Below, piece after piece: positions 51,200 through 60,352 of a stretch of DNA of 64,000 nucleotides (position 1 is the stretch's first letter; each line of letters starts with the position of its first letter). The notes under the pieces were generated by a model. It made no database searches. It had not been told where the DNA came from and saw only the letters and a list, made by a program, of their open reading frames with translations. A program made the translations under genes and the position numbers. The stretch lies in contig JAQTNV010000005.1 in NCBI GenBank assembly GCA_028713675.1, positions 42,793-106,792 on the forward strand, read 5' to 3'. The stretch comes from a bacterium (lineage in GTDB: Bacteria; Desulfobacterota; JAPLJL01).

Positions 51200-53583
51200 T
51201 TCCTCTCGTCCAGCTTGGTCAAGGCCCAGGCCGCTTCCTTCTGCACGTCCGGGCTGGGATCGTCTTTCCGGGCTTTGAGCAGAAAAGGAATAGCCCGACG
51301 GTCTCCGATCTCCCCCAAGGCCCGGGCTGCTTTCATCCTGACGGTGTAAAATTCATCGGCCAGAATATTGGCCAGGTAATCAACCGCGCCTTGCTCCCGG
51401 ATCCGGCCCAAGGTGTCGACCAGAAATCCCTTCAGACGGGTGTTCGATCTTTTGAGAAAATCAAAATAATAAGGCAGATCCGGCACGCCCAGTTTTTCAA
51501 TCGCGCTCAGAACTTCGAGTTGCAGGTTTTCATTATGGATTAAAGGCAGAATCATGTTGACCGACTCCCGGGCTTCCAACTCGGCCAGGGTGGAAATGAT
51601 TTCCCGCTTGATGATGTCTTCCGGGTCTTTTAATTTTTCGATCAGACGGCTGACCGAGCGTCGGTCCTTGATCCGGCGCAGGGCCCGGACCGCGGTATTC
51701 CTAACGCTCCAATCCTGATCGTCCAGAAGCACCACCAAGTCCGGGACCGAACGGCCGTCGGCGATTTCTCCCAGGGATTCGGCCGCGACCCGCTTCAAAT
51801 CCGCATCCCCCTCCTGCAAGCAATCGGAAAGAAATTTCCACGCGGAACGGTCCGGGATGTGCCCGAGGGCCCGAAGCACCGCCATCTTCACCTGTTTGTT
51901 CCCGCCCCGGTAAACATTCAGGAGCGGTTGCAGGCTGGAGACCTTCCCGATCCGGCCCAGGGCTTCGATCACGGTCAAGCGGATCTCGGGGTCGAGATCG
52001 TTTAGATAAGGCAAGAGCCGGCTCTCGGCGTTATTGCCGGAGACCAACGCCAGAGACTCCGTCACGGCCTTCCGGACCAACGGGCTTTTATCTTCCAGAC
52101 CGTCCATCAGGGTTGGGGTCGTTTCTTCCGTCGGGGCGATCGCCGTGAAGGACCGGTAGGCTTCCGCCCGGATTTCGTCGGTCTCGTTTTTTATCGCGCG
52201 CTGGAGAAAAGGCAGCGCCCGGGGATCCTCCAACCGTCCCATAATCGCGATCGCGGAAAGCTTCCGGATATGATTTCCTCTCCGGAATTCCGCGATCAAT
52301 TTATCCACCAGCTCCGGAGACCGCGACTTGCCCAGGATTTCCACTACGGCGTGGCGGAACTCGGGATCGGGATCCGACAGCAAAGCCAGGAGCGAATTTT
52401 CCACGTCCGGCGTGCCCAGCGCGCCCCCCAGGGCGACAATCGCCTGATAACGGACTTCATCGTTTTCGTCGAAAATGAGCGGGATGCAGGCCCGGATTCC
52501 TTCCGCCCGGCCGATGCAATCCAGGCAACGGATCGCAGAAATTCTCACCGCCGGGCGGTGATGTGAAAGGCTGGCTTTCAATTCCGGAAGCGCGTCTTCC
52601 CCCAAGGCGGTCAGAGCCTTGAGCGCATATTCCTCCAATTCATAATCCCCCAAAAGTTCCGTCAGATTACGGACCGCTCTTTTTTCTTTCAGCCAACCCA
52701 GGGCAATCACCGCATTCTTTCTGACCTCGATTTCCGAGCTCTTCAGGGAAACCAGAAAATGATCGAAAAGCGCGGCATCGTTCAAGCTCTCCCGGATCCG
52801 GGGATCACAGGCTTCTCCGGCTTCAGACCGTTCGCGGTTGATCCGGGCCTGGATCCGGACCAGGGCGGCGATCACATCGTCCCGCAGGATCGCGTCCGGT
52901 TTGGCCAGGATTTCTCCCAAAATGGGAATCGCGCCGGGATCGCCGATCTTGCCCAAAGCCTCGATTACCGCCGGCCTCAGCATCTCATCCGGGAGAAGCT
53001 GGACGAGAGGATTGACCGCGCGCGAATCGGCCATGTTCCCCAACGCCACCACCGCGGGATATTGCACCCAGAAATCCCCGGATAAACATTGGATCAAGGG
53101 ATCGACGGAGCGGAGATCCCCGATTTTGCCCAGGCTTTCCGCCGCGGCATGCCGAACATTCTCGTCGGAATCACGCAAAGCGGCAATCAAGCCTTCCGTC
53201 GCCGCAACGTCCCGGATCTCTCCCAGGATCACCGCGCTGAACATGCGCACCTCTTCATCCCGATCTCCCAGCAAACCCAGGAGATGCTTCACCGCGGCCC
53301 GCCCATATCGGGGAAAGGCTTCGATGGCCGCGGTGCGGAGGTTGGCGCGGGCGTGATCCCTTAAAAAAGTCTCGAGCCGGGGGAAAACCACTTCCGGCGG
53401 GTAAGAACAGATTCCTTCCAAGGCCTTTTCTCGAACCCGATAGCTCTCATCACCCACTATGTTAACCAGGTAGGAAATCGACTCCCCCGACTTGTCCCGG
53501 GACAGTTCCTCGACCGCCTGAAAACGGGTCTCTTCGCTTCCTCCTTTCAGACGCTCAATCGTCAAATTCAGAAGCTGGGTCAT
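51196..53583 (-). CDS. HEAT-repeat (PBS-lyase-type) scaffold protein
   Basis: 795 residues made almost wholly of about two dozen HEAT-like repeats of ~31 residues; typical units read VR-x-AA-x-ALG-x-IGD-x-RA-x-P-L. HEAT solenoids bind other proteins. No catalytic motif, signal or membrane segment is present. The gene is sandwiched between two cheR genes and overlaps both (29 bp with the upstream one, four bp with the downstream one), strong evidence for stoichiometric expression with them. HEAT-like proteins have been linked to chemosensory clusters in Myxococcus. It probably acts as an output or adaptor protein for this pathway. Confidence 0.88.
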   Translation of the reverse strand: MTQLLNLTIERLKGGSEETRFQAVEELSRDKSGESISYLVNIVGDESYRVREKALEGICSYPPEVVFPRLETFLRDHARANLRTAAIEAFPRYGRAAVKHLLGLLGDRDEEVRMFSAVILGEIRDVAATEGLIAALRDSDENVRHAAAESLGKIGDLRSVDPLIQCLSGDFWVQYPAVVALGNMADSRAVNPLVQLLPDEMLRPAVIEALGKIGDPGAIPILGEILAKPDAILRDDVIAALVRIQARINRERSEAGEACDPRIRESLNDAALFDHFLVSLKSSEIEVRKNAVIALGWLKEKRAVRNLTELLGDYELEEYALKALTALGEDALPELKASLSHHRPAVRISAIRCLDCIGRAEGIRACIPLIFDENDEVRYQAIVALGGALGTPDVENSLLALLSDPDPEFRHAVVEILGKSRSPELVDKLIAEFRRGNHIRKLSAIAIMGRLEDPRALPFLQRAIKNETDEIRAEAYRSFTAIAPTEETTPTLMDGLEDKSPLVRKAVTESLALVSGNNAESRLLPYLNDLDPEIRLTVIEALGRIGKVSSLQPLLNVYRGGNKQVKMAVLRALGHIPDRSAWKFLSDCLQEGDADLKRVAAESLGEIADGRSVPDLVVLLDDQDWSVRNTAVRALRRIKDRRSVSRLIEKLKDPEDIIKREIISTLAELEARESVNMILPLIHNENLQLEVLSAIEKLGVPDLPYYFDFLKRSNTRLKGFLVDTLGRIREQGAVDYLANILADEFYTVRMKAARALGEIGDRRAIPFLLKARKDDPSPDVQKEAAWALTKLDERK

Positions 53584-54544
53584 TTTTTCTTCCTTTCACT
53601 TTTTTCAACATATCGCACGGCCAAGCCGGTTTTCGATAAAAGGAAACTCCATCTTTCATCACGATTTCGAAATTATGACGGTAGATGTGAAGGAATTCCG
53701 CGTCCCCGGTAAAAAGATAGCCGCCGGGCTGCAGGCATTTATAGAGACCGGTGACCAGCTCCTGCTGGGCGGGAAAATCAAAATAGATCAACACATTCCG
53801 GCAGAAAATAATATGGAATCGCCCGGTGAGATCCACCAAATCCCCGTCTCCGTAGAGACTGGCCAATTTGCTCCGGCGGCCTTTATCCATAACCAGATCC
53901 CGCAAATTCAAGGTTTGGAAATTGATCATATTCCGGAGCATCGGGATAATCTCCCCCCCGCCGTTCCTCGGCAACACATATTGCTTTCGGTATTCCTCGG
54001 GAATTTTTTCCAAAGCGGAAGATTCGTAATAACCCCGGTGGGCCATTTCCAGGGCTTTCCGGCTTAAATCGGTAGCGAGGATCTCCAGCGACCAGGCCAG
54101 AGGGTACTCCAGGCCCTCCAGCAGGGCCATCCCCAGGGAATAAACCTCCTCGCCGGTAGCGCAGCCCGAGCTCCAAACCCGGAGGGGAACCCGGGAAACC
54201 GGCCTTTCGCCCAATCGAGTCTGCAGTTCCTGGGACAATTGCGCCTCAAGTTCGGGCATTATTATTTCCCTTACGATCCTCAGTTGCTCCGGCAGCCGGA
54301 AAAAATATGTTTCCTTAGTGGTAATCTCTTCGATTAAAAAATCCAGTTCCTGACGATCCCGGCGAAGGTAAAAGAAATAATCATCCCAGGAATTAAAGCC
54401 CCGGGTCCGGCTCCGTTGGATAACCTGATTTTCCAGTTTAAACAGGCGCGAGGGGGAAAATCGCAGGGAAGCTTCATCGTAAATCAGCTCCTCGAATTTC
54501 TCCAGCATCTCCGCGGGAATACTTCCGGATTTATCCGCGCTCAA
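53555..54544 (-). CDS. cheR: Chemoreceptor methyltransferase CheR (copy 2)
   Basis: 329 residues, larger and diverged from copy 1. TTKETYFFRLPEQL near 95, WSSGCATGEEVYSLGMALLE near 128 and FHIIFCRNVLIYFD near 243 mark the SAM-dependent methyltransferase. A C-terminal extension (KPAWPCDMLKKVKGRKNDPA) is polar and may bind a partner. Overlaps cheW at its start (14 bp) and the HEAT gene at its end. No TPR domain is attached, in contrast with some Pil/Frz-type CheR proteins. Confidence 0.93.
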   Translation of the reverse strand: MSADKSGSIPAEMLEKFEELIYDEASLRFSPSRLFKLENQVIQRSRTRGFNSWDDYFFYLRRDRQELDFLIEEITTKETYFFRLPEQLRIVREIIMPELEAQLSQELQTRLGERPVSRVPLRVWSSGCATGEEVYSLGMALLEGLEYPLAWSLEILATDLSRKALEMAHRGYYESSALEKIPEEYRKQYVLPRNGGGEIIPMLRNMINFQTLNLRDLVMDKGRRSKLASLYGDGDLVDLTGRFHIIFCRNVLIYFDFPAQQELVTGLYKCLQPGGYLFTGDAEFLHIYRHNFEIVMKDGVSFYRKPAWPCDMLKKVKGRKNDPASEFDD

Positions 54545-55025
54545 TTGTCTTCTCCAAATTCTTTAAAATTTCCTTCTCCGCCCGGGTGAGGATCTGCTCC
54601 GGGGTAATGATCAAAATCAGCTCGTTTTCCGTCTTGGCCACCCGCCCCACGCAGCTTTCTTCCCGATCCTCCCCCATTATTTCTCTAGGCAAGAATTCAC
54701 AACCGCGCAAATCCAAATTCAGGATCTGGGAAATTTCATCAACGGCAACTCCGAATGGGATTTCGGTATCGAATATCATGATTACCTGTTTCCCTTCCGT
54801 GCCCCCGCCAACCCCCAAACGTCTTTTCAGATCAAGGACCGGAATCCTCCGGTTCCGGGACCGGACGGTTCCCTGGATAAAATCCGGCCCGTCCGGAAAC
54901 GCTCTGACCTCTTGAGAATGGATGACCTCTTTTACCCGGAGGATTTCCACTCCATATTGCTCCTGCCCCAGCCGGAAAATAACGATCCTTCCCTTTTCCC
55001 GACTTCTCCCGGTTACCGGTTCCAT
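54531..55025 (-). CDS. cheW: CheW coupling protein (copy 1)
   Basis: 164 residues with the CheW SH3-like fold: IFRLGQEQYGVEILRVKEVI, then GTVRSRNRRIPVLDLKRRLG and VAVDEISQILNL. CheW links receptors to CheA. The gene starts ten bases after the MCP stop and overlaps the cheR2 start. The other CheW (61572-62123) carries an N-terminal extension; this one carries a C-terminal helix (TPEQILTRAEKEILKNLEKTI). One CheW may serve CheA and the other the MCP. Confidence 0.92.
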   Translation of the reverse strand: MEPVTGRSREKGRIVIFRLGQEQYGVEILRVKEVIHSQEVRAFPDGPDFIQGTVRSRNRRIPVLDLKRRLGVGGGTEGKQVIMIFDTEIPFGVAVDEISQILNLDLRGCEFLPREIMGEDREESCVGRVAKTENELILIITPEQILTRAEKEILKNLEKTIERG

Positions 55026-55035
55026 TTTTAAAAAG

Positions 55036-57006
55036 TTAATCCCGGGGTTTTCCTTCCTCGGCCTGTTCCAGTTTGAACTGCTGCACCTGTTCCTGGAGTT
55101 TCTCCGATTGCGAGGCCAGATCCTTGGCCGATCGGGTCAGCTGTTCCGCCGCCGAGAGATTCAACCGGGCGATCTCATTGATGTTCTCGACCGCCTTGAC
55201 CACGCTTTCCCCGCCCTTCTTCTGTTCCGTGGTGGCGTTCTTAACCTGTTCGGTGATCCGGGCCATGTTTTCCGCGGTTTTGATCACCTCTTTGACTCCG
55301 GCCGCCTGCTCCCGCGTCGATTGGGCTACCGTCTGGGTCATCCGGTTCATTTTTTCCACCGCCTGGATCACGTTCTTGGCGGCTCCCGACTGTTCCTTCG
55401 CCGACACCGAGATTTCCTGCGTGATCCGAGAAGTGGCGCTGATGGATTCCATGATGCGGATGATGGCCCGATTGGCCTGTTCCGACAACTCGATCACCTG
55501 CTTGGTGCCCTGGGTCCCTTCAGCCGAGGCCTTGACCGCCACGGCGGTTTCCTGCTGAACTTTTTTTATTACCTCCCCGATTTCCTTGGTGGCCTTGACC
55601 GAACGTTCCGCCAGCTTCCGCACTTCATCGGCAACGACTGCGAACCCCCGCCCCGCGTCCCCGGCCCGGGCCGCTTCGATCGCCGCGTTCAGCGCCAGAA
55701 GGTTGGTCTGGTCGGCGATCTCGTCAATCACCTCGATTATCCCCCCGATCTCCACCGACCGCTGTCCCAGGTTTTCAATCACCTCCGAAATGTTCCGCAT
55801 CGTTTCCCCGACGAGGACCATTCCGTCCACCGATTTGCGGACCGCGCCGCCCCCGGTCTGGGCCTCGGTATTGGCCTGCTGCGAAAGCTGGTCGGCCCGG
55901 GAAATATCTTTCGAGATTTTTTCGGTGGTGGCCAGCATCTGCTCGATCGTCGCGCTGGTTTCCGACACATTGGAAGCCATCACCTCGGAATTCTTGGCGA
56001 TGGCTTCGGCGGTGGTCCCCATCTGCTGAATCGAGCTGGAGGTCTCCTCGACATTGCTGGCCAGTCCCTCCGCGTTCTTGGCCACGTTATTGATGCTGAC
56101 CGCCATCTCCTCCATGGAAGCCGCGGTTTCATCCCCGGTGCTGGCCTGGCTCTGGGCGCTCTTATTGATCTGAGTCGAAGCGGCCGAGACTTCGTCGGCG
56201 GCCGCGGCCACCTGCCCCGTAGCCGTCCGGACCTGCCCGATGAGCCGGCGGAGGGAGGCCATCATCCGGTTTAAACGGCGGGCCAATTCCCCTATTTCAT
56301 CCCCGCTCAGGGTTTCCAGGTCGCGGCTGAAATCTCCTTGACTCATCCTTTCCACTCCGGTGTTGAGAACCAACAAGGTTTCCATCACCCCCCTGACAAA
56401 AAAGGTCGTAAAACCCACCAGAAGAATCAGAGAAAGAAAAATGATCAACGCGATCATGTTCCGGCTGGTGCTCAAGCTCCCACGGGCTCCGGCGAAGGCC
56501 TCCGCCATCGCCTGCTGGCTGGATTTGGTTTTATCTTCCAGTTTCTGCCTGACCCCGTTATATCTGGCGATCATCGTCTCTTGAGCGGCACTCAGACTTT
56601 CCCCGGTTTCCCCTCCGATCATCCGCCTGCTGGTTGCCTCAGCCGTCGTGAAATAATTCAAAAAGTCGTTTTTAATTGATTCCAGTTCCTCCGGCGTCAG
56701 CACAATGTTCTTCTTTTCGGACTCCAGGCGCTGGATAAACGCTTCCCGGTCCTTGCCGACCGCCATCAGCAAGTCCAGATCCGCGGAAGCCACGGCATCC
56801 TGCATCCCGCGCTGGATCTTGGTCAGGATCTGTTCCAGGTCCCGGTTCATTTCCATCGCCGGGGTATATCCGACCTCGATTTTTTTGAGGAGGTTCGCGT
56901 TCCTCCAGCCGAGCATCTGATTGGCAATCAAAATCAGGAGAAAAGCCACCGCGGCCACGGCCGGGAGCAACGCGATTTTATACTTGAATTTTAAGTTCTC
57001 CAGCAT
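55036..57006 (-). CDS. Methyl-accepting chemotaxis protein
   Basis: 656 residues: transmembrane helix at about 11-32, a periplasmic four-helix-type sensor (about 33-185), transmembrane helix at about 187-210, HAMP (about 211-265) and a long coiled-coil signalling domain whose hairpin tip holds [45 protein letters not shown]. It lacks a C-terminal NWETF-like pentapeptide (ends EEGKPRD), so CheR/CheB must dock elsewhere. ATG 57006 has AGAGGAGGCGAAA. It directly follows porin and PBP-like genes, and a PBP-like protein could be its periplasmic ligand carrier; inference. Confidence 0.95.
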   Translation of the reverse strand: MLENLKFKYKIALLPAVAAVAFLLILIANQMLGWRNANLLKKIEVGYTPAMEMNRDLEQILTKIQRGMQDAVASADLDLLMAVGKDREAFIQRLESEKKNIVLTPEELESIKNDFLNYFTTAEATSRRMIGGETGESLSAAQETMIARYNGVRQKLEDKTKSSQQAMAEAFAGARGSLSTSRNMIALIIFLSLILLVGFTTFFVRGVMETLLVLNTGVERMSQGDFSRDLETLSGDEIGELARRLNRMMASLRRLIGQVRTATGQVAAAADEVSAASTQINKSAQSQASTGDETAASMEEMAVSINNVAKNAEGLASNVEETSSSIQQMGTTAEAIAKNSEVMASNVSETSATIEQMLATTEKISKDISRADQLSQQANTEAQTGGGAVRKSVDGMVLVGETMRNISEVIENLGQRSVEIGGIIEVIDEIADQTNLLALNAAIEAARAGDAGRGFAVVADEVRKLAERSVKATKEIGEVIKKVQQETAVAVKASAEGTQGTKQVIELSEQANRAIIRIMESISATSRITQEISVSAKEQSGAAKNVIQAVEKMNRMTQTVAQSTREQAAGVKEVIKTAENMARITEQVKNATTEQKKGGESVVKAVENINEIARLNLSAAEQLTRSAKDLASQSEKLQEQVQQFKLEQAEEGKPRD

Positions 57007-57082
57007 TTTCGCCTCCTCTGCCTTTAAAATCTCCGAATCGATTTCTTCATTATTCCAGGACGTCCCGGGCGATGGTACCGCA

Positions 57083-57520
57083 TTATTCGTGAACCCTTAG
57101 GACCTTGACCCCGCTTGTATCGGCCCCTCCCGACACATACCCGATGGCCCCGGGGTTCGCCTTCACATACGCGATCACCTCGGAATCCGAGGACTTCTCC
57201 GGCGGAGGCGAACTCCGGCCCGAAAATATCTGCTGCTGCCAGTAATTCTTGATCGCCGAAACCGTCTTGTCGTGAATCACCCGGGAAAATCTCTCCCGCA
57301 CGGAAGAACCGGCAGGAAGATCCACCGGCTGGATCGCCGTCTGGCCGTCCCATTGCGTGATCTTCTTCAGGAAATACTTGGAGACCGCGTCCTTGGACAA
57401 GGACGAAACGGAATTGTCCGCGTTGACGATGATCTTGAAAGCCGCGCCCTCCTCCGCGAAAAGCCGGGGGGCGCCCAGGATGAATCCGGCCAAGGCCAAA
57501 AATATTATGAATTTCTTCAT
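57083..57520 (-). CDS. Small periplasmic PBP-like (phosphate-binding-type) protein, copy 1
   Basis: 145 residues: signal peptide ([22 protein letters not shown]) and a half-size PBP-like domain ([52 protein letters not shown]). In PstS-like proteins the GAIGYV motif and the Ser near SSVRERF form part of the ligand site. At this length it lacks one lobe of a full PstS. No ABC transporter is nearby, so a role as sensory binding protein for the MCP is plausible. 137 of 145 residues are identical to copy 2 (58737-59174). Confidence 0.85.
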   Translation of the reverse strand: MKKFIIFLALAGFILGAPRLFAEEGAAFKIIVNADNSVSSLSKDAVSKYFLKKITQWDGQTAIQPVDLPAGSSVRERFSRVIHDKTVSAIKNYWQQQIFSGRSSPPPEKSSDSEVIAYVKANPGAIGYVSGGADTSGVKVLRVHE

Positions 57521-57538
57521 GGTTCCTTTCCCCCTCTC

Positions 57539-58675
57539 CTAGAAACTAAACTGCGAACCGAAAACAAACAGATGCGTGGGATCTTCAAAATTTCCCGTCG
57601 CGACGGCAGTTATGTATTCCATCTGATCGGACGGCATGGCCATCAGGTTTCCCTTTATAAGATGATAAGAGGCCTTGATCACCAGGTTGGGGTTGAACCA
57701 GTAATTCAGGCCGAAACCGAGGTCTTTGTTGCTATCGGGAACATTCACGGGGAGCTCTGGGATATTGAAATCAACCAGTTTTACGTCGTAACGAACCGCC
57801 ACCTGGATGTGTTCCAGAAACTTATAGGCCCCTTCCACGTAAAAGCTGTTGTAATTAATATCCTTGCCGTTGAGCTTTCGCATGTGCCCATACTCAGCCC
57901 GAACGGAAACGGGATCGAGCAGGTATTCGATATGGCCATCGAGAAGAAAATGTGAATCGCCTACATAATAATCAATTTCTTTTCCCCCGGAAAACACCTT
58001 GATCTCCCCGATTCCGGCCGAAACCCCCGCGCTCAATCCATCCAGGGGGGTCTGGACAATTATCCGACCGCCCACGGCGTTTTTTATCCTCGGCTCCAGC
58101 TGTCTGGTAGTCATAGGATTAGCCGGATCGGTCTCGGCTATCCCCGGGAAATCCATTTCCCCTCCGTAAAGGTCATACTGCAGGCCCCAGGTTGAACTTA
58201 AGTCGTGTCTTCCGGTCAAGCCCAGCCCATAATAGGCCTTGGTCGCCATTGTGCCCGGGGTCCCATAAATCCCCTGAGGAAGACCATAAAACGGCCGGAG
58301 GGTCCCCACGTCCCAGATCTCGGAGTAAATTCCAAAGGGGCATTTAACCTTGCCGATCCGGAACTTAAGCCATTCCCAAAAAGTCCATTCTGCGAAAGCG
58401 TAATCGAGATCCGTTTCCACCCCTTTATCAGACGTCTTCCAGATGGTCTGCACATTGGCAGCGAGTTTTTCGTAAGGAGATGCCGACAAATTAAGCGCAA
58501 AATAACTATTGGTGTATGATCCGTGCTTATCCCCGACCGAGTATTTGTTCCCATTCGTCCACCCATATGCCCACCCCCCAAACCCGTGGACCTGGGTGTC
58601 TAGCGCCCGGACCTCCGCCGGCAAAAATCCCAAAACCAAACCTGCGAGAGCTGATAAAATCAAGAATCTTTTCAT
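57539..58675 (-). CDS. Porin-like outer-membrane beta-barrel, copy 1
   Basis: 378 residues with signal peptide (MKRFLILSALAGLVLGFLPAEVRA) and alternating beta-strand pattern ending HLFVFGSQFSF, the C-terminal aromatic that marks outer-membrane barrels. Shared with two neighbours: HGFGGWAYGWTNGNKYSVG, GSYTNSYFALNLSASPYEKL, RIGKVKCPFGIYSE-WDVGTLRPFYGLP and DKDLGFGLNYWFNPNLVIKASYH. The family resembles phosphate-selective or general porins. It sits inside the chemosensory operon next to a PBP-like gene. ATG 58675 has AAAGGAGGAGGGGG. Preceded by a 33-bp fossil of another porin's end. Confidence 0.85.
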   Translation of the reverse strand: MKRFLILSALAGLVLGFLPAEVRALDTQVHGFGGWAYGWTNGNKYSVGDKHGSYTNSYFALNLSASPYEKLAANVQTIWKTSDKGVETDLDYAFAEWTFWEWLKFRIGKVKCPFGIYSEIWDVGTLRPFYGLPQGIYGTPGTMATKAYYGLGLTGRHDLSSTWGLQYDLYGGEMDFPGIAETDPANPMTTRQLEPRIKNAVGGRIIVQTPLDGLSAGVSAGIGEIKVFSGGKEIDYYVGDSHFLLDGHIEYLLDPVSVRAEYGHMRKLNGKDINYNSFYVEGAYKFLEHIQVAVRYDVKLVDFNIPELPVNVPDSNKDLGFGLNYWFNPNLVIKASYHLIKGNLMAMPSDQMEYITAVATGNFEDPTHLFVFGSQFSF

Positions 58676-58693
58676 ATTCCCCCTCCTCCTTTT

Positions 58694-58726
58694 TTAGAAA
58701 CTGAATTGCGAGCCAAAGACAAACAT
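58694..58726 (-). pseudogene. Fossil of a porin gene 3' end
   Basis: Read on the minus strand, ten codons and a stop encode MFVFGSQFSF-stop, matching the last residues of the neighbouring porins. Nothing upstream continues the frame into a porin: the PBP-like gene ends 11 bp away. This is a leftover from unequal duplication or deletion of a porin/PBP unit. Confidence 0.8.
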
Positions 58727-58736
58727 GATGCAGCGA

Positions 58737-59174
58737 TTATTCGTGAACCTTCAGGACCTTGACCTCACTCGTATCCGCCCCTCCCGAAACATACCCGATG
58801 GCCCCCGGATTCGCTTTTACATACGCGATCACCTCGGAATCCGAGGACTTCTCCGGCGGAGGTGAACTCCGGCCCGAAAATATCTGCTGCTGCCAGTAAT
58901 TCTTGATCGCCGAAACCGTCTTGTCGTGAATCACCCGGGAAAATTTCTCCCGCACGGAGGAACCGGCGGGCAGATCCACCGGCTGGATCGCGGTCTGGCC
59001 GTCCCACTGCGTGATCTTCTTCAGGAAATACTTGGAGACCGCGTCCTTGGACAAGGACGAAACGGAATTGTCCGCGTTGACGATGATCCTGAAAGCCGCG
59101 CCCTCCTCCGCGGAAAGCCGGGGGGCGCCCAGGATGAACCCGGCCAAGGCCAATAAAAATATATATTTCTTCAT
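58737..59174 (-). CDS. Small periplasmic PBP-like protein, copy 2
   Basis: 145 residues, 137 identical to copy 1 at 57083-57520; the changes cluster in the signal peptide (KKYIFLL for KKFIIFL) and are otherwise conservative (K/R, G/E). Same small PBP-like domain, predicted periplasmic. The DNA is also nearly identical over the coding part, so the duplication or a gene-conversion event is recent. The downstream flank differs: copy 2 is followed by a porin fossil, copy 1 by the MCP. ATG 59174 follows GGGGAGAGGAACA. Confidence 0.85.
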   Translation of the reverse strand: MKKYIFLLALAGFILGAPRLSAEEGAAFRIIVNADNSVSSLSKDAVSKYFLKKITQWDGQTAIQPVDLPAGSSVREKFSRVIHDKTVSAIKNYWQQQIFSGRSSPPPEKSSDSEVIAYVKANPGAIGYVSGGADTSEVKVLKVHE

Positions 59175-59192
59175 TGTTCCTCTCCCCCTCTC

Positions 59193-60332
59193 CTAGAAAC
59201 TGAACTGCGTACCGAAAACAAACAGATGCGTTGAATCTTTAAATTTTCCGGTCAACATGGCCGTCAGATACTCGGCCATATCGGAAGGAACAGCCATTAC
59301 ATTGCCCTTGACGTAATGATAGGAAGCCTTGATCACCAGGTTGGGATTGAACCAGTAATTCAGGCCGAAACCGAGGTCTTTGTTTTCATCGGGAATATTC
59401 GAAATGGGCATTTGAATTTTATAGTCAATCAATTTCACGTCGTAACGGACCGCGGCCTGGATATGGTCCAGGAATTTATAGGCACCCTCCACGTAAAAAG
59501 TATCGTAGTTGATATCCTCACCATTGATCATGCGCATGCGTCCGTATTCGGCTCGAAACAACACGGGATCGCGCAGGTATTCCAGGCTGCCGCAGAGCAA
59601 AATATGCCAACCGGACATATTAAGTAGATTTTGATTTCCCACACTCGATGCCGTTTCGTCGCCGGCCACCGAGGATACTCCCGCGCTCAATCCATCCAGA
59701 GGGGTCTGAACGGTTATCCTGGCCCCGGCGGCGTTTTTCAGGTTCATAATTATCTGCCTGTTTGTCATCGTCGTCGGATCTACTGTGGTCATCTCCGGAA
59801 AATCCATCTTTCCGCCGTAAAGGTCATACTGGAGACCCCAGCTGGAACCTAAATCGCGCGTTCCGGTCAAACCCAGGCCGTAATAAGCCTTGGTCGCAAT
59901 TGCCCCGGGAGTTCCATAAAATCCCGGCGGAAGGGTATAAAACGGCCGAAGCGTGCCTACATCCCAGGTTTCGGTATATATCCCAAAAGGACTTTTGACC
60001 TTGCCGATCCGGAGCTTGAGCCATTCCGTGAAAGCCCACTCGGCGAAGCCGTAATCAAGATCAGTCGCCACCCCCTCATCGGAGGTCTGCCAGATGGTCT
60101 GCACGTTGGCGGTAAGTTTTTCATAGGGGGAGGCCGATAGATTGAGGGCGAAATAGCTGTTGGTGTATGATCCGTCCTCGTCCCCGATCAAATATTTATT
60201 CCCATTCGTCCACCCATAGGCCCACCCCCCGAACCCATGGGCCTGGGTGTCCAGAGCATTAACCTCAGCCGGAAACAATCCCCATCCCAACCCGGCCAAG
60301 ATCAGCAAGATAAACGTCATTAATCTTCTCAT
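59193..60332 (-). CDS. Porin-like outer-membrane beta-barrel, copy 2
   Basis: 379 residues: signal (MRRLMTFILLILAGLGWGLFPAEVNA), GGWAYGWTNGNKYLIGDEDGS, RIGKVKSPFGIYTETWDVGT and C-terminal LFVFGTQFSF. Closest to copy 1; differences concentrate in probable surface loops (VAGDETASSVGNQNLLNMSG), as expected for porins under loop diversification. It lies 18 bp upstream of PBP copy 2, the same spacing as copy 1 to PBP copy 1, so porin+PBP is the duplicated unit. ATG 60332 follows AAGGAGGGACGTCGA. Confidence 0.85.
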   Translation of the reverse strand: MRRLMTFILLILAGLGWGLFPAEVNALDTQAHGFGGWAYGWTNGNKYLIGDEDGSYTNSYFALNLSASPYEKLTANVQTIWQTSDEGVATDLDYGFAEWAFTEWLKLRIGKVKSPFGIYTETWDVGTLRPFYTLPPGFYGTPGAIATKAYYGLGLTGTRDLGSSWGLQYDLYGGKMDFPEMTTVDPTTMTNRQIIMNLKNAAGARITVQTPLDGLSAGVSSVAGDETASSVGNQNLLNMSGWHILLCGSLEYLRDPVLFRAEYGRMRMINGEDINYDTFYVEGAYKFLDHIQAAVRYDVKLIDYKIQMPISNIPDENKDLGFGLNYWFNPNLVIKASYHYVKGNVMAVPSDMAEYLTAMLTGKFKDSTHLFVFGTQFSF

Positions 60333-60352
60333 TCGACGTCCCTCCTTATCTT

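Noticed and set aside
54922..56274. 450-codon plus-strand frame and other frames opposite the MCP
   Set aside because: The MCP signalling domain is unmistakable on the minus strand, and the opposite frames are low-complexity.
57083..57520. A PstSCAB phosphate ABC transporter
   Set aside because: The PBP-like proteins are about half the size of PstS and no permease or ATPase gene lies nearby.
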